From Agitococcus sp. (GTDB taxonomy: Bacteria > Pseudomonadota > Gammaproteobacteria > Pseudomonadales > Moraxellaceae): a DNA stretch of 64,000 nt. Every line of letters begins with the position of its first letter. Positions within the stretch are counted from its first letter, which is position 1. A model generated the notes under the pieces. The model was not told the origin of the DNA. It worked only from the letters and a program-made list of their open reading frames with translations, and did no database searches. Below are positions 47,909 to 58,321 of this stretch, piece by piece. The translations under genes were made by a program, and so were the position numbers. The stretch covers positions 1-64,000 of the forward strand of contig JAUSLJ010000005.1 in the NCBI GenBank assembly GCA_030646715.1, written 5' to 3'.

Positions 47909-50179
47909 TTAACCTTGATGCCCTGTCGCCAAAATTTCAGCGACAGTTAATGCGGTCATATTGACAATACGACGCACCGTTGCCGATGGCGTGAGAATAT
48001 GCACAGGTTTAGCCGAACCTAATAAAATCGGGCCAATGGTAACGCCACTACCCGATGCTGTTTTTAACAAGTTAAAAGCAATATTAGCCGCATCTAACGT
48101 TGGCATTACTAATAAATTAGCATTACCTGTTAGATTAGAGTTCGGGAAGGCATCACGACGAATTTCTTCGTTCAGTGCCGCATCACCGTGCATTTCGCCA
48201 TCCACTTCTAACTCAGGTGCATTGGCACGAATCAAAGCATAAGCCTGACGCATTTTAATAGCACTGGCGGTGTTTTCTGTACCAAAGTTAGAGTGCGACA
48301 ACAACGCTGCTTTCGGCACGATACCAAAACGACGAATTTCTTCTGCCGCCAATAACGTCATTTCGGCAATTTGCGCAGTGGTTGGCTCAGGATTAACGTA
48401 GGTGTCAGCAATAAATAAATTGCGGTCTTCGGTCATTAACACATTCATGGCGTAGAAGTTTTGCGCGTTTTTGTTCAAACCAATAATTTGCGAGACATAG
48501 TCTAAATGCAAATGGTAATGGCCGAACGTGCCGCAAATCATGCCGTCCGCTTCGCCAAAATGCACTAACAACGCACCAATTAAGGTGCTACGACGACGCA
48601 CTTCACGCATCGCTAACTCAACGCCCATACCACGACGGCACATTAAATCATGATAGTAATTCCAAAATTCGCTGTAGCGGGGTAGGTTGTCTTGGTCAAT
48701 CAAAGTAAAGTCTTGACCTGCACGAATGCGTAAACCTAAAGTTTCAATTTGACGGTTAATTGCGGCTGCACGACCGACCAGTAATGGATGCGCTAAACCT
48801 TCATCGGCAACAATTTGTACCGCACGTAAGACGCGATCATCTTCACCTTCACAAAAAACAATACGCTTATTGGGTGCAGATTTCGCTTGTGCAAAGACAG
48901 GCTTCATAATAAACGCCGAGTTATACACAAACTCAGACAGTTTTTGACGATAAGCATGGAAATCTTGAATAGGACGAGTGGCAATACCAGAGTCCATTGC
49001 CGCTTTAGCAACGGCGGGGGCAATTTCCATAATCAAGCGTTGGTCTAAGGCTTTAGGAATAATATATTCTGGGCCAAAACTATTTGGCTCGCCATAAGCG
49101 GCGGCTTCATCACGTTCAACATGAGCCATACGCGCAATCGCATGAACGCTGGCAATTTTCATCGCTTCGTTGATGGTGGTTGCGCCAACATCTAATGCGC
49201 CCCTGAAAATATAAGGGAAACATAAGGCGTTGTTGACTTGGTTCGGGTAGTCCGAACGACCTGTAGCAATAATGGCATCGTTACGCACGGCCTTAATTTC
49301 TTCAGGCATGATTTCAGGCGTAGGATTGGCGAGAGCAAAAATAATTGGACTTGCCGCCATTGTTGCCACCATGTCACGCGTGACAATACCAGCCGTTGAT
49401 AAACCCAAAAACATATCCGCGCCAATCAAAACATCCGCTAAGGTGCGAGCGTTGGTTTCTTGCGCGTATTTGGCTTTGCTGTCATCCATTGCCCGACCAA
49501 AATGTAAAACACCTTTGGAATCAGCAACGAAAATATTTTCACGCTTTGCGCCAATGGCACACAATAAATCTAAACAGGAAAGTGCGGCTGCACCTGCGCC
49601 TGAACAGACGATTTTAATGTCGCCAATGTTTTTATTGACGATTTTTAGTGCGTTTAATAAACCCGCACCCACAATAATCGACGTGCCGTGTTGGTCATCA
49701 TGAAACACGGGGATTTTCATGCGCTCACGGAGTTTCTTTTCGATATAAAAACATTCTGGTGCTTTAATATCTTCTAAGTTAATGCCGCCAAACGTAGGTT
49801 CTAAAGACGCAATAATTTCGACCAGTTTGTCAGGGTCGCGCTCATCAATTTCGATGTCGAATACGTCAACACCTGCAAATTTTTTGAACAATACGCCTTT
49901 GCCTTCCATCACTGGTTTAGAAGCCAATGGACCAATATCCCCCAAACCTAATACCGCTGTCCCGTTGGTAATCACCGCCACTAAATTGCCACGAGCGGTG
50001 TAACGCGAGACGCAACTGGGATCTTTTTCGATTTCTAAACACGGCGCAGCCACACCAGGGGAATAGGCAAGGGCTAAATCGCGTTGATTGGTTAACTGTT
50101 TGCTCGGCGTGACCGAGATTTTGCCGGGATGTGGAAACTCATGATAGTCCAAAGCGGCTTTGTATAATGCCTCATCCAT
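47909..50179 (-). CDS. maeB: NADP-dependent malic enzyme with phosphotransacetylase-like domain
   Basis: A 756-residue enzyme that decarboxylates malate to pyruvate while producing NADPH. The N-terminal half is malic enzyme ([41 protein letters not shown]). The C-terminal half resembles phosphate acetyltransferase and has a regulatory role in the MaeB family. Length and the first residues ([16 protein letters not shown]) match the family. ATG at 50179 is preferred over the GTG four codons upstream. It is monocistronic and provides NADPH for biosynthesis, including the glutamate synthase reaction. Confidence 0.95.
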   Translation of the reverse strand: MDEALYKAALDYHEFPHPGKISVTPSKQLTNQRDLALAYSPGVAAPCLEIEKDPSCVSRYTARGNLVAVITNGTAVLGLGDIGPLASKPVMEGKGVLFKKFAGVDVFDIEIDERDPDKLVEIIASLEPTFGGINLEDIKAPECFYIEKKLRERMKIPVFHDDQHGTSIIVGAGLLNALKIVNKNIGDIKIVCSGAGAAALSCLDLLCAIGAKRENIFVADSKGVLHFGRAMDDSKAKYAQETNARTLADVLIGADMFLGLSTAGIVTRDMVATMAASPIIFALANPTPEIMPEEIKAVRNDAIIATGRSDYPNQVNNALCFPYIFRGALDVGATTINEAMKIASVHAIARMAHVERDEAAAYGEPNSFGPEYIIPKALDQRLIMEIAPAVAKAAMDSGIATRPIQDFHAYRQKLSEFVYNSAFIMKPVFAQAKSAPNKRIVFCEGEDDRVLRAVQIVADEGLAHPLLVGRAAAINRQIETLGLRIRAGQDFTLIDQDNLPRYSEFWNYYHDLMCRRGMGVELAMREVRRRSTLIGALLVHFGEADGMICGTFGHYHLHLDYVSQIIGLNKNAQNFYAMNVLMTEDRNLFIADTYVNPEPTTAQIAEMTLLAAEEIRRFGIVPKAALLSHSNFGTENTASAIKMRQAYALIRANAPELEVDGEMHGDAALNEEIRRDAFPNSNLTGNANLLVMPTLDAANIAFNLLKTASGSGVTIGPILLGSAKPVHILTPSATVRRIVNMTALTVAEILATGHQG

Positions 50180-50600
50180 AATATTTCTCACTGCTATCTA
50201 TAAGCATCAATAATAAAAAGTACCGATAGAGACAGACCATGCCATCTCAAATCAGAAAAAACAAAACCCACGCACAAAAAATGCTGCGGGAGTCAAAAAA
50301 GTGGTGTGAATATAACACTGTGCGCGTTGCGGTTGGCATCAGTCGCGCTAAAAATACGATTCTTTCCCTTGGTGAGGGACAATCCAGCGGATTGCAGTGA
50401 TTAAGTAGCCCTAGGGTGGCGGGCGCGGCTTAAAGACTGAAAGAGAGTGACGGGGGTATGTGCGCTAAAAATACTATGCTTATCATGACTTAGCAAGGGA
50501 CAAAGCACGGACATTTATTCTACACGTGTTGATTTCAGCCAAATATGATTAAAAACAGGTAAGCTATAGTCAATAGCCCTTTTAGCATTGGAAAATATTC
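50180..50600. other. Intergenic region with an imperfect direct repeat
   Basis: This 421-base gap between divergent genes holds the maeB promoter. Two copies of GCGCTAAAAATAC (50345-50357 and 50462-50474) are each followed 17-21 bases later by AGGGACAA and then a CA-rich end, giving imperfect repeats of about 50 bases, 117 bases apart. The middle (50405-50460) is GC-rich. No reading frame or known RNA is evident. Confidence 0.5.
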
Positions 50601-51629
50601 ATGGAACACACGATCGCACCTACCGCTGAAGCTCTGTTAAATGCCCATGTACGCTATATTTTACTGCAACTGAATGCTGAAAACTTACAAACCACGTTGT
50701 TGACAGAAATAGATTTAATACTTGCCAATGCCCCATTGATTACGCTCAATGAATCAGTGACCCCAGAGATGATTAAAGAAACTGTCCATCGTTATGCCGT
50801 GGAGTTGGAGCTGGGTGGTGGAGTCTTCGATATCATTGGCGATATCGCGCGAACTGTTTATAACCATGAAATTCATGAAAAAACCGCCTTAAATGATTTA
50901 ATGTCAGACAAACAACTGACGGATATGTTGGATAAAGTCTTAGAAATGAAAGATTTTCGTGAGCGCATTATTCGTGAATTAGTCGCCAACCCGATGTACA
51001 GCTCCTTAGCTTCCGATGTCTTGTATCACGGAATTCGCGGTTATTTATGGCAAAACGCGGTCGGTGGCGGAGGTTTAGGCACTAAGTCGTTGATTAAGTT
51101 TAGTCAAACGATGTTAAGCAAAGCCCCTGTCGGTTTTGAAGAGTTAATTGAGTTTAATTTGCGCCGTTATATTCAAAGAAGTATTAGTGCGGTTTTGGTC
51201 GAAAGTGAACGCTTTTTATTACAGATTGATGCCGAAAAATTACGTGATACCTTGTTAGATATTTGGCATGAATTAAAAAAGCAAAAAGTCAGTTTAGCGC
51301 ATCAGTTTGTGACCAGTTTAGATGTCGAAGAAATATTAGTCATGTGTTACGAGTTTTGGCGCGAATTCCGCCAAACGGAGTATTTTAATGTGCTGTTAAA
51401 CTCGGGTATTGATGCCTTTTTTAATCGTTACGGCGATACAACGTTAGATGTTTTGTTAGAAGAAGTGGGCATTACCCGCGCCATGTTAGTAGCGGATGCT
51501 GTTCGCTTTGCACCGCCGATTTTAAAGATGATGAAAGATAAAAACTTACTCGAGCCAATGATTCGACAGCACTTAGTCGGTTTTTATCAGTCTGAAGAAG
51601 TCAGTCATATTTTGGCGAATGCCGAGTAA
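50601..51629 (+). CDS. Conserved-looking alpha-helical protein, unknown function
   Basis: A 342-residue protein predicted to be almost entirely helical. I do not recognise a family. The N-terminal half includes a glycine-rich stretch (NAVGGGGLGTK, about 152-162) that interrupts amphipathic helices. Repeated hydrophobic helices of low charge balance are not long enough to be clear membrane spans. It starts with ATG preceded by a weak TTGGAAA site. Its 3' end faces the L7/L12-like gene across a hairpin. No operon partner is evident. Confidence 0.6.
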   Translation: MEHTIAPTAEALLNAHVRYILLQLNAENLQTTLLTEIDLILANAPLITLNESVTPEMIKETVHRYAVELELGGGVFDIIGDIARTVYNHEIHEKTALNDLMSDKQLTDMLDKVLEMKDFRERIIRELVANPMYSSLASDVLYHGIRGYLWQNAVGGGGLGTKSLIKFSQTMLSKAPVGFEELIEFNLRRYIQRSISAVLVESERFLLQIDAEKLRDTLLDIWHELKKQKVSLAHQFVTSLDVEEILVMCYEFWREFRQTEYFNVLLNSGIDAFFNRYGDTTLDVLLEEVGITRAMLVADAVRFAPPILKMMKDKNLLEPMIRQHLVGFYQSEEVSHILANAE

Positions 51630-51637
51630 AAGTCGTC

Positions 51638-51668
51638 AGGCAGGGTGACAGATTTTGTCTTCCTGCCT
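51638..51668. terminator. Convergent hairpin
   Basis: AGGCAGG and CCTGCCT arms with an inner GACA/TGTC stem form an imperfect hairpin between the convergent genes; T-runs are weak on both sides. Confidence 0.45.
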
Positions 51669-51673
51669 CAAGA

Positions 51674-51946
51674 TTATGAGTTCATAAAGTAGAATAAACT
51701 CGCCGAACCGATAACAACAACAGCGGTCAACCACACCCAAGTCGACGACTCATTATCTTTGGCAACGAGATGAGCTGGGCGAATATCTGGATGTTCTTTC
51801 TCGTAAGCTTCTACTAAATTTTTTGCTGCTTTAAGATCGAGTGAGGTTTCGGCTCGGACGATTTTGATGGCTTGAATTTTTTGGCCTAAAGCCAGTGCGC
51901 CAATGGCGGAGAGTGGTAAGCGAATAGTGCTTTGTGTGTTGTCCAT
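51674..51946 (-). CDS. Ribosomal L7/L12 C-terminal-like membrane protein
   Basis: A 90-residue protein. Residues of about 22-50 read KIQAIKIVRAETSLDLKAAKNL, which closely resembles the C-terminal domain of ribosomal protein L7/L12 (K-I-x-V-I-K-x-V-R-x-x-T-x-L-x-L-K-x-A-K). A linker and one C-terminal transmembrane helix (about 69-88) follow. Stand-alone L7/L12-C domains attached to membrane helices are known in bacteria as uncharacterised proteins. It is monocistronic. A role in recruiting translation factors to the membrane is speculative. Confidence 0.72.
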   Translation of the reverse strand: MDNTQSTIRLPLSAIGALALGQKIQAIKIVRAETSLDLKAAKNLVEAYEKEHPDIRPAHLVAKDNESSTWVWLTAVVVIGSASLFYFMNS

Positions 51947-52121
51947 AATAGAGGCTCCATTTTTAACTCAGCTGCACATTGCAGTTGCCCCAAATTACTT
52001 GGGTTCATTGCTTCTAAGATAAATACTAGCATTCGTTTTAAAGGATGTCTGTTGTTGACTTGGCGGTTTTGTGTCAGTTTGGTCACAAATACTACAAGAT
52101 GTGCGCGATGAAGGGCTCTCT

Positions 52122-52667
52122 TTATAATGCCTTGAGCTTGTTATTGATGGCGGCAGTATCCACAAAATCAGGATCAAATTTACCACCAAGCCATTTTTGT
52201 ATGGTTTGATATTCTGGGTCTTGAGGGTTTTTCAACACTTCGCGTAAGTTGTAATAACCACCAATACCGCCACAGTCTTCGGGTGGACACGCGCCACTGG
52301 CATGAGTGCAAGTTGGTTTGCTGTTGTCGCTAGGTAAAATCTTTTCTAATACCAGTGCGTGTTCCCAATTATCACCCATATCATAAATGTACGTTAACTT
52401 GTCTCTGACAGTCGTTATTAGTTCATTGAGTTTGACTTTGTCAGAGGGATACATACCGTTGTTATCTTCGGGGAAAACTTCGCCAAAAGATGCCTCTTCG
52501 TGGTCAAAAGCATACATGTGTTGATTTTTCCAACCCATTGCTGTTTGAATAATCTCATGTAATAAATCTAAGGTAATTGTCGAAGGGACGTTGATGCGTC
52601 GCCAAATAACTGGGCTGCTGTCGGTGAGCGTGATTTTAAGTTGGTAGAGTTTTGCTTTGGCGGCCAT
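52122..52667 (-). CDS. pRiA4b ORF-3-like protein
   Basis: A 181-residue protein of the plasmid pRiA4b ORF-3 family (PF07929-like). It has the KLYQLKITL-SSPVIWRR opening, W-N-Q-H-x-Y-x-F, YIYDMGDNWEHALVLE and a cysteine-rich ACPPEDCGG loop followed by GGYYNLREVLKNP. Function in the family is unknown, though it is frequent on mobile DNA. I favour ATG at 52667; a GTG at 52715 overlaps the end of the TOPRIM-like gene. It lies 37 bases downstream of that gene on the same strand, so co-transcription with the ATPase pair is possible. Confidence 0.75.
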   Translation of the reverse strand: MAAKAKLYQLKITLTDSSPVIWRRINVPSTITLDLLHEIIQTAMGWKNQHMYAFDHEEASFGEVFPEDNNGMYPSDKVKLNELITTVRDKLTYIYDMGDNWEHALVLEKILPSDNSKPTCTHASGACPPEDCGGIGGYYNLREVLKNPQDPEYQTIQKWLGGKFDPDFVDTAAINNKLKAL

Positions 52668-52704
52668 ATTGGGTTCGTCATGTAAAAAGTGGTGGTGAGA
52701 GCGG

Positions 52705-53367
52705 TTAAATGACACTAGTTAATGAGTTAATAAAAATACTGAAGCTTTTGGAGTGTTCAACTGCACTTGTTATATTTGCTATTTTTAGAAAAGGTTTAGA
52801 AAGTTGTGCATATACAGAGCTTTCTTTTGAGTATTTTATTGTTGGTAGTTTCTGAGAAATATATCTTGCTAAGTGGTTTTCACAGCTTTGGGTTCTGTTT
52901 TTCGGATCATAGTGGGCAAGTAACCAACACTCTAAAGAGTGAATGCAGATGCAGAATATTATTTTATTGCTATAGTTTTCAAAAATATCATTACCTTTCT
53001 TGCTATTAGTAATTCGGTCAATAATATTGATGGATACGCAGTCATATAGCTCAGTTTCTGAAAGATCTTCGCCATTTTTGTTTCTTGTACTAACATTAAA
53101 GAACGGTTCCTGACATACATCTGTATCTATTTGGATGATAATATAGTCAAGGTAGTTAAATGCTTCATGAAAAAAATCTGACTCGACATAATGTAAAACA
53201 TGAGTCCAGTTACCGTGATGGCCTTTTAATGTCTTATCACTGGCATCAAGTGAGGGTTGTAAGCATCGGATCTTCGGCGACTGTTCTGCAAAATAACCAT
53301 TAAGAATATGCTTCAAAGTGACAAAGTCAGTTGGGCCTTCGCAGATAATGCCAAAATTAACAGTCAT
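52705..53367 (-). CDS. TOPRIM-like protein, partner of the AAA ATPase
   Basis: A 220-residue protein. An N-terminal strand ends in ICEGPTD (Glu10), and a later strand ends in IIIQIDTDV (Asp81, Asp83); the E and DxD motifs at this spacing are those of the TOPRIM fold used by OLD-, RloB- and DUF4276-type nucleases. A further motif HSLECWLLAHY (about 143-153) resembles the ExWLL segment of RloB/DUF4276 proteins. It starts 13 bases after the ATPase stop. Base composition of the pair looks richer in A and T than in the flanking genes, consistent with acquisition. The likely role is the nuclease or effector half of an anti-phage system, by inference. Confidence 0.65.
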   Translation of the reverse strand: MTVNFGIICEGPTDFVTLKHILNGYFAEQSPKIRCLQPSLDASDKTLKGHHGNWTHVLHYVESDFFHEAFNYLDYIIIQIDTDVCQEPFFNVSTRNKNGEDLSETELYDCVSINIIDRITNSKKGNDIFENYSNKIIFCICIHSLECWLLAHYDPKNRTQSCENHLARYISQKLPTIKYSKESSVYAQLSKPFLKIANITSAVEHSKSFSIFINSLTSVI

Positions 53368-53380
53368 AACTCAAACCTAT

Positions 53381-54556
53381 TTAGAAGTTTTCTGGCAGGC
53401 CGCCGATATATCCTCTTAGAAAAGCTTCAGAGAGTTTGGTTGGAGATATTTTTTGTTTGTCTGTTAATTTCAGTTGGTCAATTTGCGTATGTCCATTAAG
53501 ATTTCTTGAGGCGATCAATAGCCGCTGCTCCTCATCATTCAGGTCTATTCCATCCAAAATGGCAGGGTTATGCGTAGTTACAAATACTTGTTTGTCGTAT
53601 TTTTTGGCTAGTTCAACCAGTTTTTTAATGAGTACGGTGCAAAGTTTTGGGTTGAAAGAGGCGTCTATATTATCTATAGCAAAGATCTTGGGCGTAAATT
53701 GTGAGCAAAAAAGAGCAGCATAAAATAAAACAAATAGAAAGCCTTCGTTAGCGCTACGTTGGTCAAATAAAGTGGTTAAGTATTTGTCTTTAATGCTGAC
53801 TTTATCTTCTAAGCTTGATAGGTTCTGTGGGATATCAATGGTTTCAAACCAGTCGAAAAGAGTAAGGCAGTCTATTACATCTTTAAATGCCTCTGCCTCT
53901 GTTTCTTGCATCACTTTCAATAGCTTAAGTAAGCCTTCGCCGTTAATTCCTAATGGCTCTATCTGGCCTTCGCGGTAAAAGTTACGGAGAGCTGTGTTTT
54001 CGGGGGAGTATAGGAGAAAGTCTGATATTTTGATTGTATCAAGATATACACTATTATTTGTTTCCATTAATAATGACCTAAGCTCGAGAATTTTTTTGCT
54101 AAAACTCTCACTATTTCTACTCTTGTTGATTTTGTGTTGTCTTTCTGACCAATTTTTTTCTATTTCTTCTAGGGACTCCATCAATTTTTTTATTTCCAAT
54201 TGATGCTTAGTGGTTGGATAAACTCTTATAAGCTTCTGATAGGTTTCATTTGAGGATTTAAGTATGTGTTTATGATAATTCTTATTGTCATTATGATTTA
54301 ACGAGATGTTGATTGTTTCTGTATTCTCAGATTCAAATAAAGAAAACATCCGTTTTGGAGCACAAGCTCGAATTCCTCTTGAGCTTAAAAACTCATTATC
54401 TAATTTGTCTGCTTCAGCCGCCCCAAATAATGCCAACGCCTCCAGAAAGTTACTTTTCCCCGCCCCATTCTCCCCAATAATGACATTAAATCGACCAACA
54501 TCGACTTCAAGCTCTTGAATAGACTTATAGCTTTCTATTTTAACGGACTTAATCAT
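53381..54556 (-). CDS. AAA/ABC-type ATPase of the OLD/SMC-like class
   Basis: A 391-residue ATPase. Walker A is GENGAGKS at 28-35 in the first strand-helix, as in OLD, RecF and SMC-like heads. A helical insertion of charged residues (about 110-190) is coiled-coil-like. Walker B reads FAIDNID (about 290), with asparagine where the catalytic glutamate usually stands, and the H-switch is TTHNPAILDG (about 325). The signature region is DQRSANEG. It is the first gene of a pair with the TOPRIM-like protein. Such ATPase-nuclease pairs are known in several defence systems, but I cannot assign this one to a named system. Confidence 0.8.
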   Translation of the reverse strand: MIKSVKIESYKSIQELEVDVGRFNVIIGENGAGKSNFLEALALFGAAEADKLDNEFLSSRGIRACAPKRMFSLFESENTETINISLNHNDNKNYHKHILKSSNETYQKLIRVYPTTKHQLEIKKLMESLEEIEKNWSERQHKINKSRNSESFSKKILELRSLLMETNNSVYLDTIKISDFLLYSPENTALRNFYREGQIEPLGINGEGLLKLLKVMQETEAEAFKDVIDCLTLFDWFETIDIPQNLSSLEDKVSIKDKYLTTLFDQRSANEGFLFVLFYAALFCSQFTPKIFAIDNIDASFNPKLCTVLIKKLVELAKKYDKQVFVTTHNPAILDGIDLNDEEQRLLIASRNLNGHTQIDQLKLTDKQKISPTKLSEAFLRGYIGGLPENF

Positions 54557-54637
54557 TACAGGGACTCAAAAACGTAAGAGGGCAATTTCATCCTACAGAC
54601 CTAAAGAAAAAGGCGCAATCCATGCGCCCCGAACACC

Positions 54638-57475
54638 TTACAAGTTTTTCAATTTCTCTAACTGCTCTTGCAATTTCGCTTGTGCCGTTTTGGCATCAGC
54701 CAATCGCGTTTGCTCTTGTGCAATCACAGCGGCGGGTGCTTTAGCGGTAAAGCTTTCATTGCTGAGTTTGCCACCAATACGCGCCACTTCTTTGTCTAAA
54801 CGGTCAATTTCTTTGCTTAAACGAGCGGCTTCGGCATCTTTGTCAATAAAGCCTTTTAAAGGCACTAAGACTGCCATATTGCCGACTAAAGCAGTGGCGG
54901 CTGGGGGTAAATCAGCATCAATAGCTAATACATCTAAGCTCTCTAAACGGGCTAAAAAGCGCAGTTGTGAGCTATAACGCTGTAAACGCAGTTGGTCGGT
55001 AGCACTGCTATTATGGAATAACACAGGTAATTGTTTGCTGGGTGAAATATTCATTTCGCCACGAATGTTACGAATACCTGCAATTACCGATTTCAACCAT
55101 TCAACATCGGCTTCGGCTTCGAGATTGATTTTGCTGTTATCGGCGACAGGATAGGCTTCGAGCATAATGCTTTTGCCTGTTTTGCCTACCAACACTTTCA
55201 CGCGCTGCCAAATTTCTTCGCTAATGTACGGCATAATCGGGTGCATTAACCGTAACATGGATTCAAGGACACGCAACAAAGTGCGGCGTGTTCCTGCTTT
55301 AGCGGCTGGGCTGCTGTCGCCATTTAAGACGGGTTTGCTTAGTTCTAAATACCAATCACAGTATTCGTTCCAGACAAACTCATAAATCGCTTGGGCGGCT
55401 TGGTCAAAACGGTAGTTGTTAAAAGCTTCGGTGACATGTAATTCGGCACGTTGTAAACGGCTAATAATCCATTCATCGGCAACGCTTAATTCGACGTTGT
55501 CATGGTTAACGGCAACATCGTGACCTTCGCAATTGCTCAAGACAAAACGGGCGGCGTTCCACAATTTATTGCAGAAGTTACGATAGCCTTCTAAGCGACG
55601 CATATCCCAATTAATATCACGGCCTGTCGAGGCGAGGGCGGCTAAGGTAAAGCGTAGCGCATCTGTACCGTGAGCATTAATGCCTTCGGGGAATTGTTGC
55701 TGTGTGCGTTTGGCAATAGCGGCGGCTTTGTCGGGTTGCATCATGCCGCTAGTGCGTTTTTCTAAGAGGCTGTCGAGGCCGATACCATCAATCATGTCGA
55801 TAGGATCAATGACGTTACCTTTCGATTTCGACATTTTTTGCCCTTGTTCGTCCCGAATCAAACCCGTGACATAGACGGTTTTAAACGGCACTTGTGAGCT
55901 GCCATCGGGATTCTTCATAAAGTGCATGGTCATCATCACCATACGCGCGACCCAGAAGAAAATAATGTCAAAGCCTGTCACTAAAACATCGGTCGGGTGG
56001 AAGGTGCGTAATTCTTCGGTGTCGTTTGGCCAGCCTAAGGTGGAGAATGTCCACAACGCGGAGGAGAACCAAGTGTCTAACACATCGTCATCTTGTTTGA
56101 GGGTGATGTCTTCGCCCAATTGATGTTTAGCACGTACTTCGGCCTCGTTGCGGCCAACATACACTTCGCCCGTCGCGACGTTGTACCAAGCAGGAATACG
56201 ATGTCCCCACCATAACTGCCGTGAAATACACCAATCTTGAATATCACGCATCCACGAGAAATACATATTTTGGTATTGCTCTGGCACAAACTTAATACGG
56301 CCATCTTCGACGGCTTCAATCGCTGGTTTGGCTAATTCTTTCGCCGAGACATACCATTGGTCGGTCAACCACGGTTCAACAATTACGCCTGAACGGTCAC
56401 CGCGTGGTGCTTTCAGTTTGTATGGTTCGATTTTTTCTAACCAACCTTCTTCTTGTGCTTGTTTCACCAGTTTTTTACGGGCAACAAAACGCTCTAAACC
56501 CGCATAGTCTGTCGGGGCGGTTTCTGTGGATAACAAAGCAAAAGTATTGGCCGCCATCACTTCAAAATGGGCTAAAACATTCGCGTCTTTGTCAAAAATA
56601 TTAATCAGTGGCAGTTCGTGACGTTTGCCTAATTGAAAGTCATTAAAGTCATGAGCTGGGGTGATTTTTACGCAGCCTGTACCAAAGGCTTTGTCGACAT
56701 ACGTATCGGCGACAATCGGCACTAAACGGCCAGTAATCGGCAAACGAATGTTTTTGCCAATCAAATGTTGGTAGCGTTCATCTTCGGGATGCACAGCAAC
56801 AGCCGTATCACCTAACAGCGTTTCGGGACGAGTGGTGGCAACGACTAAATGCGTGCTGCCATCTTCCAAAAAGTATTTGAAATGCCACATCGAGCTATTT
56901 TCTTCTTCGCTAATCACTTCGAGGTCAGAAATAGCGGTGTGTAGTTTTGGATCCCAATTGACTAAGCGTTTGCCGCGGTAAATCAGGCCGTCTTCATATA
57001 AACGAACAAACACTTCTTGTACGGCATTCGATAAACCTTCATCCATGGTAAAGCGTTCGCGTGTCCAATCGACACTTGCGCCCATACGACGAAGTTGTTG
57101 CGTAATCGTGCCGCCTGAAATCGCTTTCCAATCCCACACTTTTTTAATGAATTCGTCGCGGCCTAAGTCGTGACGTTTTAAACCTTGCGCGGCTAATTGG
57201 CGTTCTACCACCATTTGCGTGGCGATACCTGCGTGGTCTGTGCCCACTTGCCATAAGGTTTTTTTGCCTTGCATGCGTTGATAACGAATCAGCGCGTCCA
57301 TAATGGTGTCTTGAAAGGCATGACCCATGTGCAACGAACCTGTGACGTTCGGTGGCGGAATCATAATGCAGTAGGGTGCGCCATCGCCTTGCGGGGCAAA
57401 ATAACCGTTAGCTTCCCATTGTTGATACCAGCGACGTTCACTTTCGCTCGCGTTAAAGCTTGCTTCCATTGTCAT
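54638..57475 (-). CDS. valS: Valyl-tRNA synthetase
   Basis: A 945-residue class I synthetase that charges tRNA-Val. The signature HMGH (in GSLHMGHAF, about 45-53) and KMSKS ([10 protein letters not shown], about 555) are both present, as are an editing domain and the C-terminal coiled-coil arm ([14 protein letters not shown]). The length matches bacterial ValRS. ATG at 57475 is taken as start; an ATG two codons later is equally possible. Monocistronic. Confidence 0.97.
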   Translation of the reverse strand: MTMEASFNASESERRWYQQWEANGYFAPQGDGAPYCIMIPPPNVTGSLHMGHAFQDTIMDALIRYQRMQGKKTLWQVGTDHAGIATQMVVERQLAAQGLKRHDLGRDEFIKKVWDWKAISGGTITQQLRRMGASVDWTRERFTMDEGLSNAVQEVFVRLYEDGLIYRGKRLVNWDPKLHTAISDLEVISEEENSSMWHFKYFLEDGSTHLVVATTRPETLLGDTAVAVHPEDERYQHLIGKNIRLPITGRLVPIVADTYVDKAFGTGCVKITPAHDFNDFQLGKRHELPLINIFDKDANVLAHFEVMAANTFALLSTETAPTDYAGLERFVARKKLVKQAQEEGWLEKIEPYKLKAPRGDRSGVIVEPWLTDQWYVSAKELAKPAIEAVEDGRIKFVPEQYQNMYFSWMRDIQDWCISRQLWWGHRIPAWYNVATGEVYVGRNEAEVRAKHQLGEDITLKQDDDVLDTWFSSALWTFSTLGWPNDTEELRTFHPTDVLVTGFDIIFFWVARMVMMTMHFMKNPDGSSQVPFKTVYVTGLIRDEQGQKMSKSKGNVIDPIDMIDGIGLDSLLEKRTSGMMQPDKAAAIAKRTQQQFPEGINAHGTDALRFTLAALASTGRDINWDMRRLEGYRNFCNKLWNAARFVLSNCEGHDVAVNHDNVELSVADEWIISRLQRAELHVTEAFNNYRFDQAAQAIYEFVWNEYCDWYLELSKPVLNGDSSPAAKAGTRRTLLRVLESMLRLMHPIMPYISEEIWQRVKVLVGKTGKSIMLEAYPVADNSKINLEAEADVEWLKSVIAGIRNIRGEMNISPSKQLPVLFHNSSATDQLRLQRYSSQLRFLARLESLDVLAIDADLPPAATALVGNMAVLVPLKGFIDKDAEAARLSKEIDRLDKEVARIGGKLSNESFTAKAPAAVIAQEQTRLADAKTAQAKLQEQLEKLKNL

Positions 57476-57688
57476 AATAAAATACCTAAGAGCAAAATAA
57501 GGACAAACGCCGATGCATCTGTCCTATAAATCATAAAAAATTTGGGGCAAATAATAACAGAAAAAGGAGATTTCGGGCGGCTTGGCGAATGGCGACAATT
57601 TATGACGTTTTACTGTGATTAAGCTATCGGAAATAGTCATTGTCGTATGTTATAAAGGCGTTATATCTCATGTTATATAGATGTGTTT

Positions 57689-58321
57689 ATGAATGCGATG
57701 CAACATTGCCGCGTTTCGCAAAAGCGTTGGGGCGGCCAACTTAATGATTATTATGCTATTCATGACTTTATCGACTCAACTAAAGAGCTATGTACTGATT
57801 CACGCCATCGCATATTACATACGATGTGGGCAGTTAAAAATTTGGTTGTGCCGATCTTTGGCCATACGTTAATCAATAGTGATGGTAAGGCTATAGATGT
57901 TAAAGATATGTGCGAGCGTGACCATTTATTAGTGGATTTCCATAATCGCTTTATTCCCACGTTGGGCGATTTTATTAGTGCGATGGATGATCTTCCTTTG
58001 CCTGATTTTGCAAAACGTATTGAGCGTTTTCATCAAGAATACATACAAGATGAGGCAATATCGACCTTGATGTTGTCTCCGCTATCAACAACAGGGCAGC
58101 TTAAATCGTTGTTGCTGACACATAACAGTTGGTTTATTAACACGATTTTACCCAAAGTGTTTCAAACAAAGCCGCAAATTACCGATTTCGATTTAGCACC
58201 ATCGGTGTTTTTTAATGCGTTGAATTTTGAGTTGTGGATGGATAACGGCTTAGTGTATCCACCGAGTGCGGAAAAGTTACAGAGACATAAAATTATTTTC
58301 AATCAAGGAGTTAGTGTATGA
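57689..58321 (+). CDS. DUF6915-like protein
   Basis: A 210-residue protein of unknown role. Its first 105 residues (SQKRWGGQLNDYYAIHDFID, then DSRHRILHTMW and VPIFGHTLINSDGKAIDV) match the pattern of the DUF6915 family, whose function is not known. The remainder is helical. The frame opens with GTG at 57683; ATG at 57689 is a more likely start, but no ribosome-binding site is obvious for either. The stop overlaps the start of the next gene (ATGA), so the two are translationally coupled. Confidence 0.65.
   Translation: MNAMQHCRVSQKRWGGQLNDYYAIHDFIDSTKELCTDSRHRILHTMWAVKNLVVPIFGHTLINSDGKAIDVKDMCERDHLLVDFHNRFIPTLGDFISAMDDLPLPDFAKRIERFHQEYIQDEAISTLMLSPLSTTGQLKSLLLTHNSWFINTILPKVFQTKPQITDFDLAPSVFFNALNFELWMDNGLVYPPSAEKLQRHKIIFNQGVSV

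Noticed and set aside
52705-54556. Direct assignment of the ATPase-TOPRIM pair to PARIS, Gabija or AbiL
   Set aside because: Lengths and motifs do not match any of these well enough without a profile search.
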